Notes: generated from the letters alone by a model not told the origin. Positions 27,322 through 35,895 are shown, counted from the first letter of the stretch. The stretch: 64,000 nt of DNA from CAZOHG01 sp964579725 (GCA_964579725.1 CAZOHG010000008.1:1-64000), one strand, 5' to 3'. Translations and numbers: made by a program.

Positions 27322-29181
27322 TTAGGTCAATGCGTCCAATACGTCGCCGGCCATTTCGAACTTATTGAAAGGCGGCATCAGGTATACGCCGTCCACAAGG
27401 GCTTTAGTGGACAAAAGCAGCTCCTGCGCAATTTCGACGCCCACTTTTGGGCCGTCCTCACCGGCGTCCAGCATGCGTTTTCGAATCGACTCCGGCACAA
27501 ACATTTCTGGAATTTCATTGTGCATGAATTCGGCGTGTTTGAAATTTCGGAGTGGCAAAATCCCCATAAAAATCGGAATCCCAAAGGGACGGGCACGTTT
27601 GAGAAAATCCTCGAGAATTTTAACATCGTAGAGGGGCTGCGTGAAGGCAAATTCCGCTCCGGCTTCCACTTTGCGTGCAAATTTTTCCATTTCGTACTCC
27701 AAGTCGATGGCAGTGGGATTCACACCCACACCGACGGAAAAATGCGCCCTTGGTTTTAGTGGACGTCCCATGAGATCAACCCCCCGATTTAGATTTTGGA
27801 TGAGCGTCACCAGTCCCACGGAGTCAATGTCAAACACGCCTGTGGCAGTCGGGTAGTCTCCCAATTTGGGTGGGTCACCGGTAATCGCCAAAATATTCTG
27901 AATACCCAGAGCGTAGGCGCCCATGAGTTCCGCCTGAAGCCCCAACAAATTTCGATCCCGACAGGAGAGGTGTAGAATCGTCTCCAAACCGGTTTCTTCG
28001 GCAATAAGATGAGAAAGTACCAGAGGACTCATTCGGGCTCTGGCCAGCGGGCTGTCCGCCACATTAATGGCGTCCACCCCCTTCGTTTTGAGGTAGACAG
28101 CCCCCTGAATAAGTTTGGTGGGGTCGACACTGCGCGGAGGGTCAATTTCCACACTGACCAAAAATTCTTTCCCCAAGCGTTCGGAGAACCGCGACGACTT
28201 CGGGGTTGGTTCCGTCTCTTCCTCGCCCGAGACCTCCGGTTCCCGTTCAATGACGCGAATATATTTGGGCACCTTTTTGCCCCGGTTGCCGGGTTTTCGC
28301 CCTGCAACAGCCTGTCGAATAAGGGCAATGTGCTCCGGCGTACTTCCGCAGCATCCGCCCACAATATTGACGCCGATTTCCACCATTTGTTTGGCGTAGG
28401 AGGCCATGTATTCTGGGGACGAAAGGTACATGTAGCGGCCGCCGATGAGCTTAGGCATGCCGGCATTGGGCATGGCTGACAAATAGCCTGTGTCCTCCTG
28501 GGTCATAATTTCCATGACCTCGTAAATCCCTTGGGGCCCCACCGAACAATTGGCACCCACAATTTCGGCCCCGAGTGTACGCAATTTTCTAACCACCTCG
28601 GCGGGCTTGTCACCCATGAGGGATTTTCCTTCTTCTGTGAAGGTCATCTGAGCCATGACCGGCACGTCCCCGCACTCCTTTGCCGCGCAGAGAGCCTCGG
28701 TAATTTCCCGCAGATCGGTAAAGGTTTCTAAAATAATGAGGTCTACTCCACCCTCGAGAAGGGCCTCGATTTGCTCCTTAAAAATGGTACGTGCGTCGCT
28801 TGGATCGATTTTTCCGACGGGCCGCAACGTTTTGCCCAAAGGCCCCACCGAACCCAAGACAATGATTTCATCCCCCACTACCTCGCGGGCCAGACGGGCA
28901 CCGGCAAGGTTAATCTCCCGAATCTGATTGTCAAATCCGTAGCGCGCTTGCCGAATACGATTGGCACCAAATGTATTGGTTTCGTGCAGCTCGGCACCGG
29001 CTTTCAAATACCCGCGGTGAACTTCCTTCACCAATTCAGGGTTAGAGAGATTCAATTCTTCAAAAGAGTGTGAAAAGGGAATGCCCCGGGAATAGAGCTG
29101 AGTTCCCATGGCCCCGTCGGCCACAACGGCACGTTTGGTCAGCTTCTCCCAAAATTGTTCAAGACGTTGCTGGCGATTCAT
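27322..29181 (-). CDS. Bifunctional homocysteine S-methyltransferase / methylenetetrahydrofolate reductase
   Basis: A 619-residue fusion. Residues 1 to about 300 form a homocysteine methyltransferase barrel with VVADGAMGTQLYSRG, the first zinc cysteine in GANCSVGPQG and the Cys pair in GGCCGSTPEHI. After a charged linker, the C-terminal 300 residues are a MetF-like flavin domain (NVADSPLARARMSPLV, ILAITGDPPKLGDYP, AEFAFTQPLYD). The layout matches B. subtilis YitJ-type proteins. It lacks the cobalamin domain of MetH. ATG 29181 is preferred over an upstream TTG. The enzyme would regenerate methionine, taking methyl groups from reduced folate or another donor. Confidence 0.92.
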   Translation of the reverse strand: MNRQQRLEQFWEKLTKRAVVADGAMGTQLYSRGIPFSHSFEELNLSNPELVKEVHRGYLKAGAELHETNTFGANRIRQARYGFDNQIREINLAGARLAREVVGDEIIVLGSVGPLGKTLRPVGKIDPSDARTIFKEQIEALLEGGVDLIILETFTDLREITEALCAAKECGDVPVMAQMTFTEEGKSLMGDKPAEVVRKLRTLGAEIVGANCSVGPQGIYEVMEIMTQEDTGYLSAMPNAGMPKLIGGRYMYLSSPEYMASYAKQMVEIGVNIVGGCCGSTPEHIALIRQAVAGRKPGNRGKKVPKYIRVIEREPEVSGEEETEPTPKSSRFSERLGKEFLVSVEIDPPRSVDPTKLIQGAVYLKTKGVDAINVADSPLARARMSPLVLSHLIAEETGLETILHLSCRDRNLLGLQAELMGAYALGIQNILAITGDPPKLGDYPTATGVFDIDSVGLVTLIQNLNRGVDLMGRPLKPRAHFSVGVGVNPTAIDLEYEMEKFARKVEAGAEFAFTQPLYDVKILEDFLKRARPFGIPIFMGILPLRNFKHAEFMHNEIPEMFVPESIRKRMLDAGEDGPKVGVEIAQELLLSTKALVDGVYLMPPFNKFEMAGDVLDALT

Positions 29182-29270
29182 TGTTCCGCTTTCAAGTTTT
29201 TCCAAATGCAAGGAATAAAATATAGCAAAAATGACCGCAATTTCACAAGTTTATTTTATTTCTTTCTGAA

Positions 29271-29301
29271 ACAAAGACCTCCCACTCGGGGAGGTCTTTG
29301 T
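29271..29301 (-). terminator. Hairpin terminator downstream of the dodecin gene
   Basis: Perfect 13-base arms (29271-29283 and 29289-29301) flank a 5-base loop. Read on the minus strand, the stem ends in TTTGTTT and A/T-rich sequence, so it should end transcripts coming from the small-protein cluster before the methionine-cycle gene. Confidence 0.7.
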
Positions 29302-29357
29302 CATGTAGCTGTTGGCTCTTCCAAATGGTGCAAGAGCCCTGAAAGAAAGCTGTAGAT

Positions 29358-29564
29358 TTAATCCAGAACTTTAAAACCGACTTTCACCGTCACCTGAAAT
29401 TCCTGAACCTTACCCTTGGAAACGGCGCCGCGAATTTCAGTCGTTTCAAACCAGGTGATTTCTTTTACGCTTTCCGACGCCTTCTGAATGGCATTTCGAA
29501 TCGCTTCGTCCACACTTTCGGTAGACGTGCCGACCACCTCAATCTTTTTGTACACCGTGCTCAT
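29358..29564 (-). CDS. Dodecin family protein
   Basis: A 68-residue protein with the dodecin pattern: VYKKIEVVGTSTESVDEAI, then ASESVKEITWFETTEIRGAV, in which the Trp-Phe-Glu segment stacks flavin, and a last strand EFQVTVKVGFKV. Dodecins are 12-mers that store flavin or coenzyme A and buffer free flavin. ATG 29564 is preceded by GGAGGAGGG. It is the last gene before the terminator at 29271 and follows the ferritin-like gene by 26 bases. Confidence 0.92.
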   Translation of the reverse strand: MSTVYKKIEVVGTSTESVDEAIRNAIQKASESVKEITWFETTEIRGAVSKGKVQEFQVTVKVGFKVLD

Positions 29565-29590
29565 TATTCCCTCCTCCGTTTTTGTGTTTT

Positions 29591-30094
29591 TCAGGGGCCA
29601 ACATGAATGGTTCCGTCATCCCAAAGATTGCCTTTTTCGTCAAACCAGTGGGGATTGTTCCGAAGGGCTTTCAGCTCATTTTGAAGCAAAATTTTGTGGC
29701 CGCGTTCGAAATTGGCAAGATATTCGAACATAAAGCGTCCATTCGGGTCCTGTGCAGTTTGGGCCGCCTCGGTGTAGTATTTTTCGGCTTCCTCCTCGGA
29801 GCGAATGGCCAATTCAATGGCGGCTTCGTGTGTGTACTCGCCCTTTAAAAAATCCCGGACCTCGGAAATTCCCGTTTTCTGCAAAACCGGTTCCTGACCC
29901 CCGGTAATCTTGCGGTACAATTGGGTCAAAATTTCCTGATGCCTTTTTTCCTCTTCGGCCAAGTTCAATAATTTTTCTTTGACCAAAGGATTTTCGACCT
30001 TTTCCGCCATAAAATGGTAAATGGCAGACGCATTGGCCTCCGATTTTATTCCAAGAGCCAACACCTCCGGAGCCGTTAAATTGGCATGCGGCAT
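29591..30094 (-). CDS. Ferritin-like (rubrerythrin-type) diiron protein
   Basis: A 167-residue four-helix protein. It carries the repeated diiron ligands of the family: ASAIYHFMAEKVENPLVKEKL followed by AEEEKRHQEIL, and the mirrored second half with AIRSEEEAEKYYTEAA and NFERGHKILLQNEL. The rubredoxin domain of classical rubrerythrin is missing. Such proteins handle peroxide or iron; which applies here is not clear. ATG 30094 has GGGAGG before it. Neighbouring small genes include dodecin, suggesting a redox or storage locus. Confidence 0.85.
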   Translation of the reverse strand: MPHANLTAPEVLALGIKSEANASAIYHFMAEKVENPLVKEKLLNLAEEEKRHQEILTQLYRKITGGQEPVLQKTGISEVRDFLKGEYTHEAAIELAIRSEEEAEKYYTEAAQTAQDPNGRFMFEYLANFERGHKILLQNELKALRNNPHWFDEKGNLWDDGTIHVGP

Positions 30095-30144
30095 GTTCCA
30101 CCTCCCTGAGCTTTCTAAGCCCGGTCAAGTAAAAGAATCACCGA

Positions 30145-30393
30145 TTATTTTATCTTCTTCACGATCTGGCGCACCAATTCCTGAATGACACCGTCCACAC
30201 CTCCGCGGACACTACGCGCCTCGTATTTTTTCCCCTGAAAAGTGGCCTCCGCTGTTAAAAAATCGGCATTTACGCCACCGCTTTGCATGTGCGGACTCAC
30301 TCCTTTGCGAACCACCACATCCGCGTAACCGATGGTTAATCCCCCCACTTCAATAGGAACTTTCCCGGTGTACACCACATTTTCGCTGCTCAT
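30145..30393 (-). CDS. Conserved-looking small protein, unknown function
   Basis: An 82-residue protein with a compact hydrophobic/glycine pattern (VYTGKVPIEVGGLTIGYADV) and a C-terminal amphipathic helix (VDGVIQELVRQIVKKIK). No signal peptide and no recognised domain. Two ATGs compete; 30393 is preferred because AAGGA stands six bases before it. It lies between a small membrane protein gene and the ferritin-like gene on the same strand. Confidence 0.6.
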   Translation of the reverse strand: MSSENVVYTGKVPIEVGGLTIGYADVVVRKGVSPHMQSGGVNADFLTAEATFQGKKYEARSVRGGVDGVIQELVRQIVKKIK

Positions 30394-30409
30394 CTCCATT
30401 CCTTCCCTT

Positions 30410-30670
30410 CTAATGGACAACCTGCACGTTCTTAATCCGCAAATCTTTCAACGCCCTCCGCTGCTGAACGCCTCCTAAATACCAAAAAATGTACAGCACA
30501 ATCGCCAATAAAATGATTAGCCAGTACATGGTTTTGGTTTTTTTCTTGACGACGTGGCGGCGCGGAAAATGAATACGGTGTTTTTCTTCCTCGTCTTTGT
30601 CGTGGTCTGGATCGTACACGAGCGGATGATATTCAAAGCGTCTCGGCTTGAGGGATTGTTTGAACAACAT
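30410..30670 (-). CDS. Small single-pass membrane protein
   Basis: An 86-residue protein with a charged N-terminal half (DPDHDKDEEEKHRIHF, then RRHVVKKKTK) and one membrane helix (MYWLIILLAIVLYIFWYLGG, residues 48-67), followed by a short basic tail. By the positive-inside rule the charged half should be cytoplasmic. ATG 30670 has GGGAGGTAG before it. It seems to be the first gene of the small-protein cluster that runs to dodecin. No family recognised. Confidence 0.62.
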   Translation of the reverse strand: MLFKQSLKPRRFEYHPLVYDPDHDKDEEEKHRIHFPRRHVVKKKTKTMYWLIILLAIVLYIFWYLGGVQQRRALKDLRIKNVQVVH

Positions 30671-30860
30671 AGCGACTACCTCCCTCCCATTTCTTTTGAT
30701 GCTTCTGTTGAAATGCGCTTTTCTTTACCTCTCGGCATTTCAAGACCCCCTTCATTTGTGCACATTTAGAGCCAGGCGATTTTTCCAGAGCCGTTCATTT
30801 TTGGAAAAGCCGTACGGAACGCCTTGTCAAGATTTTTTTCCGAGAAAACCACAGACCCAA

Positions 30861-32363
30861 TTATTTCGGATTCCGTGAAAAATTGGCCAAGCGTTCGCAA
30901 ATCCAATCCTGAATAGAATTGGCCCGGCTGGTCGGTACCAAATAATTATTGGTTAAGATGGAAAAAACCAGCAATTCCCCGTCTTGTGTTGTCACAAATC
31001 CGGAAAGTGAGCGGGTGTTGCTAATGTACCCAGTTTTGGCCCGAACGTTCGCCTCAGCGGCCGTGCCCTTCATGCGGTTTTTCAGAGACCCGTCCACGCC
31101 GGCAATAGGCAAGGAATCCAAAAACTCATTGCTCACGGGACTCCGGTACAGGTAGCGCAAAAGTGTGACCATTTCGTCTGGCGTAACCATGTCCAAATGG
31201 GACAAACCGGAACCGTCAAACATGGCGACGCGCGCCGTGTCAATGCCAATGCCGGCCAAAAAATGCTTGACAACTGCGATACCACCTCGCGCACTTCCGT
31301 CGTTTCTATAGACTTTACCCAGTGTCCGAAGCAAAAGTTCCGCGTACAAATTCTGGCTCACTTTGTTCACAGCGCGGACAATTTGCGCCAAATCGGGCGA
31401 ACGGTAGCGCGCGACACAAAGGGAATCGCTTTGCGTGTAGCCAAAATTTTTCAGGCTGTCTATATCGACGGCAGGACCTCCAACGGTGATGCCGCGGCTT
31501 ACAAGCACCTCTCGAAAAACCGTGGCTGTGTACCAGGTCGGATTTTCAACAGAAAACCAATCCCGTTTTTCGGGAGAGCCGATTTCAATGGAACCGGTGA
31601 CATGCACAATATTCTCGCCCCGCTCCCGGTGGTAGAACACCCCTTTTGCTCGATGCTTGGGGACGGTGACAACCTCATTTATGACGCGAACGTAGTGGGT
31701 AGGCGGTTCCAAACGAAAGCGAACCGTGTCACCGACGGCTTTGCCAGGTGTGAAAAGGATGTCCACGCAATTGTCATTAAAAGACAGGGCGCTGATTTGC
31801 GCTGCGTACCAATCGGACTGGTAATCCCAGGCCCACCCTTCCCCCATGATTTCATCGGCGAAGGCGTTGTCGTCCCCCACAATACGTCCTTCAATACGTC
31901 GAATTCCGTGCGCTTTGAGCGAATCCGCCCAATCTTGAAAAACCGCCAGCATATTGCCATCGTGAAAGCGGCCTGTAATTGTCGGGTCCCCGCTGCCTCG
32001 AATAATCAAATCCCCTTGCAACGTACCGTTTGAGATGGGCCCCTTGCGGTAGAGGCAGGTGGTGTACGTAAAATCCGTGCCTAACTTGACCAGTGCCGTA
32101 CCTGTTGTTAGTAATTTCAGATTGGAGGCGGGACGAAAGCTTTTGTGAACATTCCGGCGGTAGAAATACTGGCCGTTTTTGAGCGATTGGATTTCGACGC
32201 CCCAGTACGCATTGGCGAAAGCGGGGTCTGCCAGAACGGCATTGATTTCAGACTGCAACTGGCCAAGCGGCCACACCGGTCTTTCCGCTGCAGGCGGGTG
32301 GAGGCCACATCCCGTCAAAATAAGAAAAATCAAAACAGGAAACCCAGCCATTTTACGCACCAT
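30861..32363 (-). CDS. dacB: D-alanyl-D-alanine carboxypeptidase/endopeptidase, PBP4 (DacB) type lipoprotein
   Basis: A 500-residue class C penicillin-binding protein. The N-terminus is a lipoprotein signal ending LILTGC. The active-site motifs are SNLK (in FRPASNLKLLTTG), SQN (KVSQNLYAELLL) and KTG (VRAKTGYISNTRSLSGF). PBP4 enzymes trim or cleave peptidoglycan cross-links in the periplasm. I chose ATG 32363, which has AGGGA eight bases upstream; ATG 32372 has its purine stretch too close. It overlaps the end of the dipeptide epimerase gene, so peptidoglycan cleavage and peptide recycling may be linked. Confidence 0.92.
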   Translation of the reverse strand: MVRKMAGFPVLIFLILTGCGLHPPAAERPVWPLGQLQSEINAVLADPAFANAYWGVEIQSLKNGQYFYRRNVHKSFRPASNLKLLTTGTALVKLGTDFTYTTCLYRKGPISNGTLQGDLIIRGSGDPTITGRFHDGNMLAVFQDWADSLKAHGIRRIEGRIVGDDNAFADEIMGEGWAWDYQSDWYAAQISALSFNDNCVDILFTPGKAVGDTVRFRLEPPTHYVRVINEVVTVPKHRAKGVFYHRERGENIVHVTGSIEIGSPEKRDWFSVENPTWYTATVFREVLVSRGITVGGPAVDIDSLKNFGYTQSDSLCVARYRSPDLAQIVRAVNKVSQNLYAELLLRTLGKVYRNDGSARGGIAVVKHFLAGIGIDTARVAMFDGSGLSHLDMVTPDEMVTLLRYLYRSPVSNEFLDSLPIAGVDGSLKNRMKGTAAEANVRAKTGYISNTRSLSGFVTTQDGELLVFSILTNNYLVPTSRANSIQDWICERLANFSRNPK

Positions 32364-33387
32364 AATCGTCATCCCTATTTTTGCGCCGAATCCCGAGACC
32401 CGGCTCTTCCGAAACCATTACCCTTCCGTCCACCAGTGAGAGCCCTTCAAAAGGATCGTCGGTGATCAACAAATGGCCGTCCAGATCGGCGTAATCTACC
32501 AGTGGCGAAATGTGCGCAGCGGCCGAAATAGCCACCGAAGTTTCCAAAAAGCAACTCAACATGGTTTGCAAGCCGTACGAGCGAGCAAGACGAATCGCCT
32601 CAATGGCGGCTTGAATGCCACCCGCTTTCATGATTTTCACGACAACCCCGTCGAAGGCAGCGTGAATTTTGTGAATGTCTTCGGGTGCACGAGCGCTCTC
32701 ATCGGCAAACAGAGGCAGTGCGACCCGTTCCTTCAACCAGGCGTGTCCGTCTAAATCCTCTTTCTTCAACGGTTGTTCCACAAATTGGACGTTTTTGTCT
32801 TCCAACCATTTAATTTTTTCCAAGGCCTCTTCGCGTGACCAGCCCTCGTTGGCGTCCACCCGGATGGGCTTGTCGGTAACGGAACGAATGGTCTCAATAA
32901 TGGTGCGATCATTGGTCGTCCCCAATTTAATTTTCAAAATCGGGAAGTCTTCCGCCTCGTGAATTTTCCGCACCAATTCATCGGTAGAGGCAAAACCGAT
33001 GGTAAAAGAAGAGGCCGGAATGTGACTTTTGTCCAGTTCGAAAAAACGGTAGAGCGGCACATTCATTTTCTTGCCCAACCAATCGAACAAGGCGATATCG
33101 ACGCCCGCCCGTGCCGCCGTGTCGCGCGGAAATTGTTCTCGAAGCGCATTGTAAATGGCTTCATATAAAAAGGGGTCACGGTGAACCGAAAAATCGATCG
33201 CGTTCCAAACGGCTTTCACCGATTCGGGTGTTTCGCCGTAATATTTGGATGGGCACGCCTCACCCACTCCTGTGATTCCATCGTGTTCAATCTCGCAAAT
33301 CAAAACCTGTGCGCTCTTTTTTGTCCCGCCGTGAAGGCGAAACGGATGTTTGAGCGTGAGGGTTACATCCTCAAATTTCAGCCGCAT
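32353..33387 (-). CDS. Dipeptide epimerase (L-Ala-D/L-Glu epimerase type), enolase superfamily
   Basis: A 344-residue enolase-superfamily enzyme. Catalytic residues appear in order: the KxK pair in ILKIKLG, metal ligands Asp in RVDANEGW, Glu in FVEQPL and Asp in FADES, and the second-side lysine in VVKIMKAGG. The capping domain at the N-terminus has ITGVGEACPSKYYGE. This arrangement matches the L-Ala-D/L-Glu epimerases used to recycle cell-wall peptides, though other dipeptide epimerases are close. ATG 33387. Overlaps the PBP4 gene by 11 bases. Confidence 0.85.
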   Translation of the reverse strand: MRLKFEDVTLTLKHPFRLHGGTKKSAQVLICEIEHDGITGVGEACPSKYYGETPESVKAVWNAIDFSVHRDPFLYEAIYNALREQFPRDTAARAGVDIALFDWLGKKMNVPLYRFFELDKSHIPASSFTIGFASTDELVRKIHEAEDFPILKIKLGTTNDRTIIETIRSVTDKPIRVDANEGWSREEALEKIKWLEDKNVQFVEQPLKKEDLDGHAWLKERVALPLFADESARAPEDIHKIHAAFDGVVVKIMKAGGIQAAIEAIRLARSYGLQTMLSCFLETSVAISAAAHISPLVDYADLDGHLLITDDPFEGLSLVDGRVMVSEEPGLGIRRKNRDDDYGA

Positions 33388-33482
33388 TCCACACCTTCTT
33401 CTTAAATCTGCTTTTCACTTCACTGACTTTTTAAGATAGAGAAAATTGGCCAGAGAATCAAGGTCAAATTTTTTGGAAATCA

Positions 33483-33511
33483 TTGCATTTGGGCGGAATA
33501 TTTCGTATAAT
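33483..33511 (+). promoter_or_regulatory. Sigma-70-type promoter of mazG
   Basis: TTGCAT (33483-33488), a 17-base spacer and a perfect TATAAT (33506-33511). It lies 49 bases before the mazG start codon on the same strand, in the gap between divergent genes. Confidence 0.75.
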
Positions 33512-33559
33512 ACTTTTTCGTTTAGCTCACAGTTTTTACGTCTTTTCGCGGAGAAAAAA

Positions 33560-34357
33560 ATGGCTCAAGAAGAATTTGAACGTTTGGTCCACATCATGAA
33601 CCGTTTACGACAGCCCGACGGCTGTCCCTGGGATCGGAAGCAAACGCACCGTTCCCTTCGACAATATTTGTTGGAAGAAGCCTACGAAACCTTGGAGGCG
33701 CTGGACGAGGAAAATTACGAAGCTTTGAAAGAGGAATTGGGGGACTTACTGCTTCAGATTGTTTTTCACGCCCAATTGGCTCAAGAAGAGGGCCATTTCA
33801 CCATTGAGGACGTGGTGCGCGGTATTTCCGACAAATTGGTGCGGCGTCACCCCAATGTTTTTGGAAACGTGGTCATTAAAACGGCGGAGGAACAAAGTAA
33901 AAACTGGGAGCTTCTTAAAAAGAAGGAAGGACGCACCTCGGCCATTGAGGGCGTTCCCAAAGAGCTTTCGGCTTTGCTCCGCGCCTGGCGCCTTCAACAA
34001 AAAGCGGCACAGGTTGGGTTCGACTGGGACAATTTGGCCGACGTGTGGGCCAAAGTGGAGGAAGAATTAACCGAACTGCGTCTGGCGACGGACAGCGGCG
34101 ATTCTGACAGAATCGAAGACGAATTCGGCGACGTTTTATTTGCTCTGGTCAATTTGTCTCGTTTTTTGAAGGTCAATCCGGAAGACGCCCTGCGCCGAAC
34201 AGTGAACAAGTTCGTTCGGCGTTTTCAGCAGGTGGAAGCTACCTTAAGAGAACGCGGGAAATCGCCGGAAGAATCGAATCTGGCCGAAATGGACGCGATT
34301 TGGAACGCTGTAAAACAAAAAGAGAAAAAACGAGCGGAAAATCCAGACCAAAAGTAA
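33560..34357 (+). CDS. mazG: Nucleoside triphosphate pyrophosphohydrolase MazG
   Basis: A 265-residue enzyme that hydrolyses (d)NTPs to monophosphate and pyrophosphate. It contains two MazG repeats. The N-terminal one has CPWDRKQTHRSLRQYLLEEA and ELGDLLLQIVFHAQLA; the C-terminal one has VEEELTELRLA and DEFGDVLFALVNLSRFL. The acidic ExxE...ExxD metal-binding pattern is visible in both. The frame opens 38 codons earlier, but ATG 33560 has GGAG six bases before it and starts at the conserved N-terminus. It is the only gene in its transcript, convergent with the oxidoreductase gene. Confidence 0.93.
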   Translation: MAQEEFERLVHIMNRLRQPDGCPWDRKQTHRSLRQYLLEEAYETLEALDEENYEALKEELGDLLLQIVFHAQLAQEEGHFTIEDVVRGISDKLVRRHPNVFGNVVIKTAEEQSKNWELLKKKEGRTSAIEGVPKELSALLRAWRLQQKAAQVGFDWDNLADVWAKVEEELTELRLATDSGDSDRIEDEFGDVLFALVNLSRFLKVNPEDALRRTVNKFVRRFQQVEATLRERGKSPEESNLAEMDAIWNAVKQKEKKRAENPDQK

Positions 34358-34527
34358 AAATAATTTTGAGCATTGAACACGTTCCGCTCGTCCCTGAACC
34401 GATCGAATGGCATCTCTTTCGGAACGCAGCTTCGGATTACCCCAAACGCCGCACATTGGGCTCAATCACCCCAAAAACACCTTTTAAACGCAAAAAAAGC
34501 CCTTGAAAAACCGCTGTTTTCGGAAAA

Positions 34528-35547
34528 TCAATGAGGACTTTTACCAACCGGTAAAACACGTTTTTCCTTGGCTGATTGAAGGGCTGTGAAAATTAATTGC
34601 AGGTCCTGGTAGCCTTCTTCAAAAGAAGAGCGAATGGGGGCGTTTCTCCGAATGGCATCGTAAAAATTTTCGTATTCGGCGCGGTAGCCCCCGTCATCGA
34701 CAATTTCCTCCTCCTTTTTGCCGTTCTCCCCAATTTTTTGCAGTGTCCCGTCCCCAACCAACAAGCGGAACGTACCCGTCTCACCCCACACCGTTAGCAC
34801 GTTGGCTGAATCGCCGACCGAGGAGTAAAAGAGATTGAGTTGTCCCTGAAGGCCTGAGGCAAAGGACAGCAGCGCGATGAGAGTGTCGATTTCCCCAATG
34901 GCAGGATTCACGCTTTTTGTGGCGGCGAAAACCGACTCCACCTCCCCACCTAAAAGTCTGAAAACAGCGGCATTGTGAACGCCTCCGTCCAGAATAAAAC
35001 CGCCCGGATATTGGTGGTGCAACCGCCACTGCGTTCGGGCGTATTTGTTGGTTTCGGGCCGAACAAGGGCAAACACATCCCAGCGAAGGGCAAACGGGCG
35101 TCCAATCTCTCCTGAGTCAAGGCGCTCTTTTAAACGCCAAAACCAACGGGAAAAGCGGTAATTTTCAGCCACCATCATTTTTAATCCCGGGAAGCGCTGC
35201 GGCCACCCCACCATTTCTTGAGCTTTCCTCAAATCGCCTGCCACCGGCTTTTCCAACAAAACGTGCTTGCCCGCTTTGAGGGCTTCCCAGGCAACCCGAT
35301 GGTTTAAATGAATCGGAAGTGCAATCGTGACGGCCTCGACGGCAGGGTCTCGTAAAAGGTCTTGGTAATTCCCGTAGATTTTCGGCCGGCCAACGAGGGC
35401 GGCAAAGCGGCGAGCTTTTTCTTCCGTCCGATTGGCAACGGCCACAATTTGAAACCGGTCTGCAAGAGATTTCAATGCGGGCCAGTGCAGATCGAAAGCG
35501 GCAATTCCCGTTCCGATGATTCCAAGGCGAATCCCAGAAGGTGACAC
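34528..35547 (-). CDS. Gfo/Idh/MocA family NAD(P)-dependent oxidoreductase
   Basis: A 339-residue oxidoreductase. The N-terminal Rossmann domain has LGIIGTGIAAFDLHWPALKS, and the conserved EKPV catalytic-lysine motif sits in HVLLEKPVAG. The C-terminal half is the alpha/beta GFO_IDH_MocA fold (GGFILDGGVHNAAVFR, with a conserved His). Substrates of this family are usually sugars or inositols; this one is unassigned. The frame continues upstream into tRNA-Val, so the true start is GTG 35547, which has AAGGG seven bases before it. Expressed either from read-through of the tRNA operon or its own promoter. Confidence 0.86.
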   Translation of the reverse strand: MSPSGIRLGIIGTGIAAFDLHWPALKSLADRFQIVAVANRTEEKARRFAALVGRPKIYGNYQDLLRDPAVEAVTIALPIHLNHRVAWEALKAGKHVLLEKPVAGDLRKAQEMVGWPQRFPGLKMMVAENYRFSRWFWRLKERLDSGEIGRPFALRWDVFALVRPETNKYARTQWRLHHQYPGGFILDGGVHNAAVFRLLGGEVESVFAATKSVNPAIGEIDTLIALLSFASGLQGQLNLFYSSVGDSANVLTVWGETGTFRLLVGDGTLQKIGENGKKEEEIVDDGGYRAEYENFYDAIRRNAPIRSSFEEGYQDLQLIFTALQSAKEKRVLPVGKSPH

Positions 35548-35577
35548 GGCTGCACCCTTTCTCAAATGCAATGAAGC

Positions 35578-35606
35578 AAAAAACCCCGCAAAAAATCGCA
35601 GGGTTT
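35578..35606 (-). terminator. Intrinsic terminator after tRNA-Val
   Basis: A 9-base stem (35581-35589 with 35598-35606, one G-T pair) and an 8-base loop, followed on the minus strand by a run of six T. It ends the tRNA transcript before the oxidoreductase gene. Confidence 0.75.
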
Positions 35607-35610
35607 CAAG

Positions 35611-35684
35611 TGGGCGGTACTGGATTTGAACCAGTGACCCCTTGCATGTCAAGCAAGTACTCTAACCAACTGAGCTAACCGCCC
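35611..35684 (-). tRNA. tRNA-Val (GAC)
   Basis: Full cloverleaf on the minus strand. Acceptor GGGCGGT pairs with ACCGCCC, anticodon stem CTTGC/GCAAG encloses TTGACAT, giving anticodon GAC, and the T loop is TTCAAAT. Discriminator A; CCA is not encoded. Last of four tRNAs. Confidence 0.97.
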
Positions 35685-35694
35685 AATCAAAAAT

Positions 35695-35717
35695 AAAAAA
35701 GCGTCCAATTTCGACGC
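35695..35717 (-). terminator. Intrinsic terminator between tRNA-Leu and tRNA-Val
   Basis: GCGTC (35701-35705) pairs with GACGC (35713-35717) around a short loop, followed on the minus strand by TTTTTT (35695-35700). Short but well placed; it may lower transcription of tRNA-Val relative to the upstream tRNAs. Confidence 0.55.
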
Positions 35718-35727
35718 CTAAAAATAG

Positions 35728-35813
35728 TACCGAGGGCCGGAATCGAACCGGCACGGGCCAAAGGGCCCAAGGGATTTTAAGTCCCTTGCGTCTACCAATT
35801 CCGCCACCCCGGC
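35728..35813 (-). tRNA. tRNA-Leu (TAA)
   Basis: An 86-base class II tRNA. Acceptor GCCGGGG pairs with CCTCGGT, anticodon loop CTTAAAA gives TAA, and a long variable arm (GGGCC..GGCCC) is typical of leucine. T loop TTCGATT. CCA not encoded. Confidence 0.97.
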
Positions 35814-35819
35814 ACACGT

Positions 35820-35895
35820 TGGAGGCGGCGACCGGATTCGAACCGGTGAATAACGGTTTTGCAGACCGTCGCCTTAGCCACTTGGCTACGCCGCC
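35820..35895 (-). tRNA. tRNA-Cys (GCA)
   Basis: Acceptor GGCGGCG pairs with CGCCGCC, anticodon stem ACGGT/ACCGT encloses CTGCAAA, giving GCA. Discriminator T, as in bacterial tRNA-Cys. CCA is encoded (35820-35822), unlike in its four tRNA companions in this window. Confidence 0.97.

Noticed and set aside
30777..30860. TTGACA on the minus strand as a promoter for the small-protein cluster
   Set aside because: The -35 hexamer is perfect but no acceptable -10 lies 16-18 bases away.
31197..32033. 278-codon plus-strand open frame
   Set aside because: Antisense to the PBP4-type gene with its SxxK, SxN and KTG motifs.
34528..35652. Longer N-terminus for the Gfo/Idh oxidoreductase
   Set aside because: The extra 35 codons run through tRNA-Val; GTG 35547 has a ribosome binding site and starts at the Rossmann fold.
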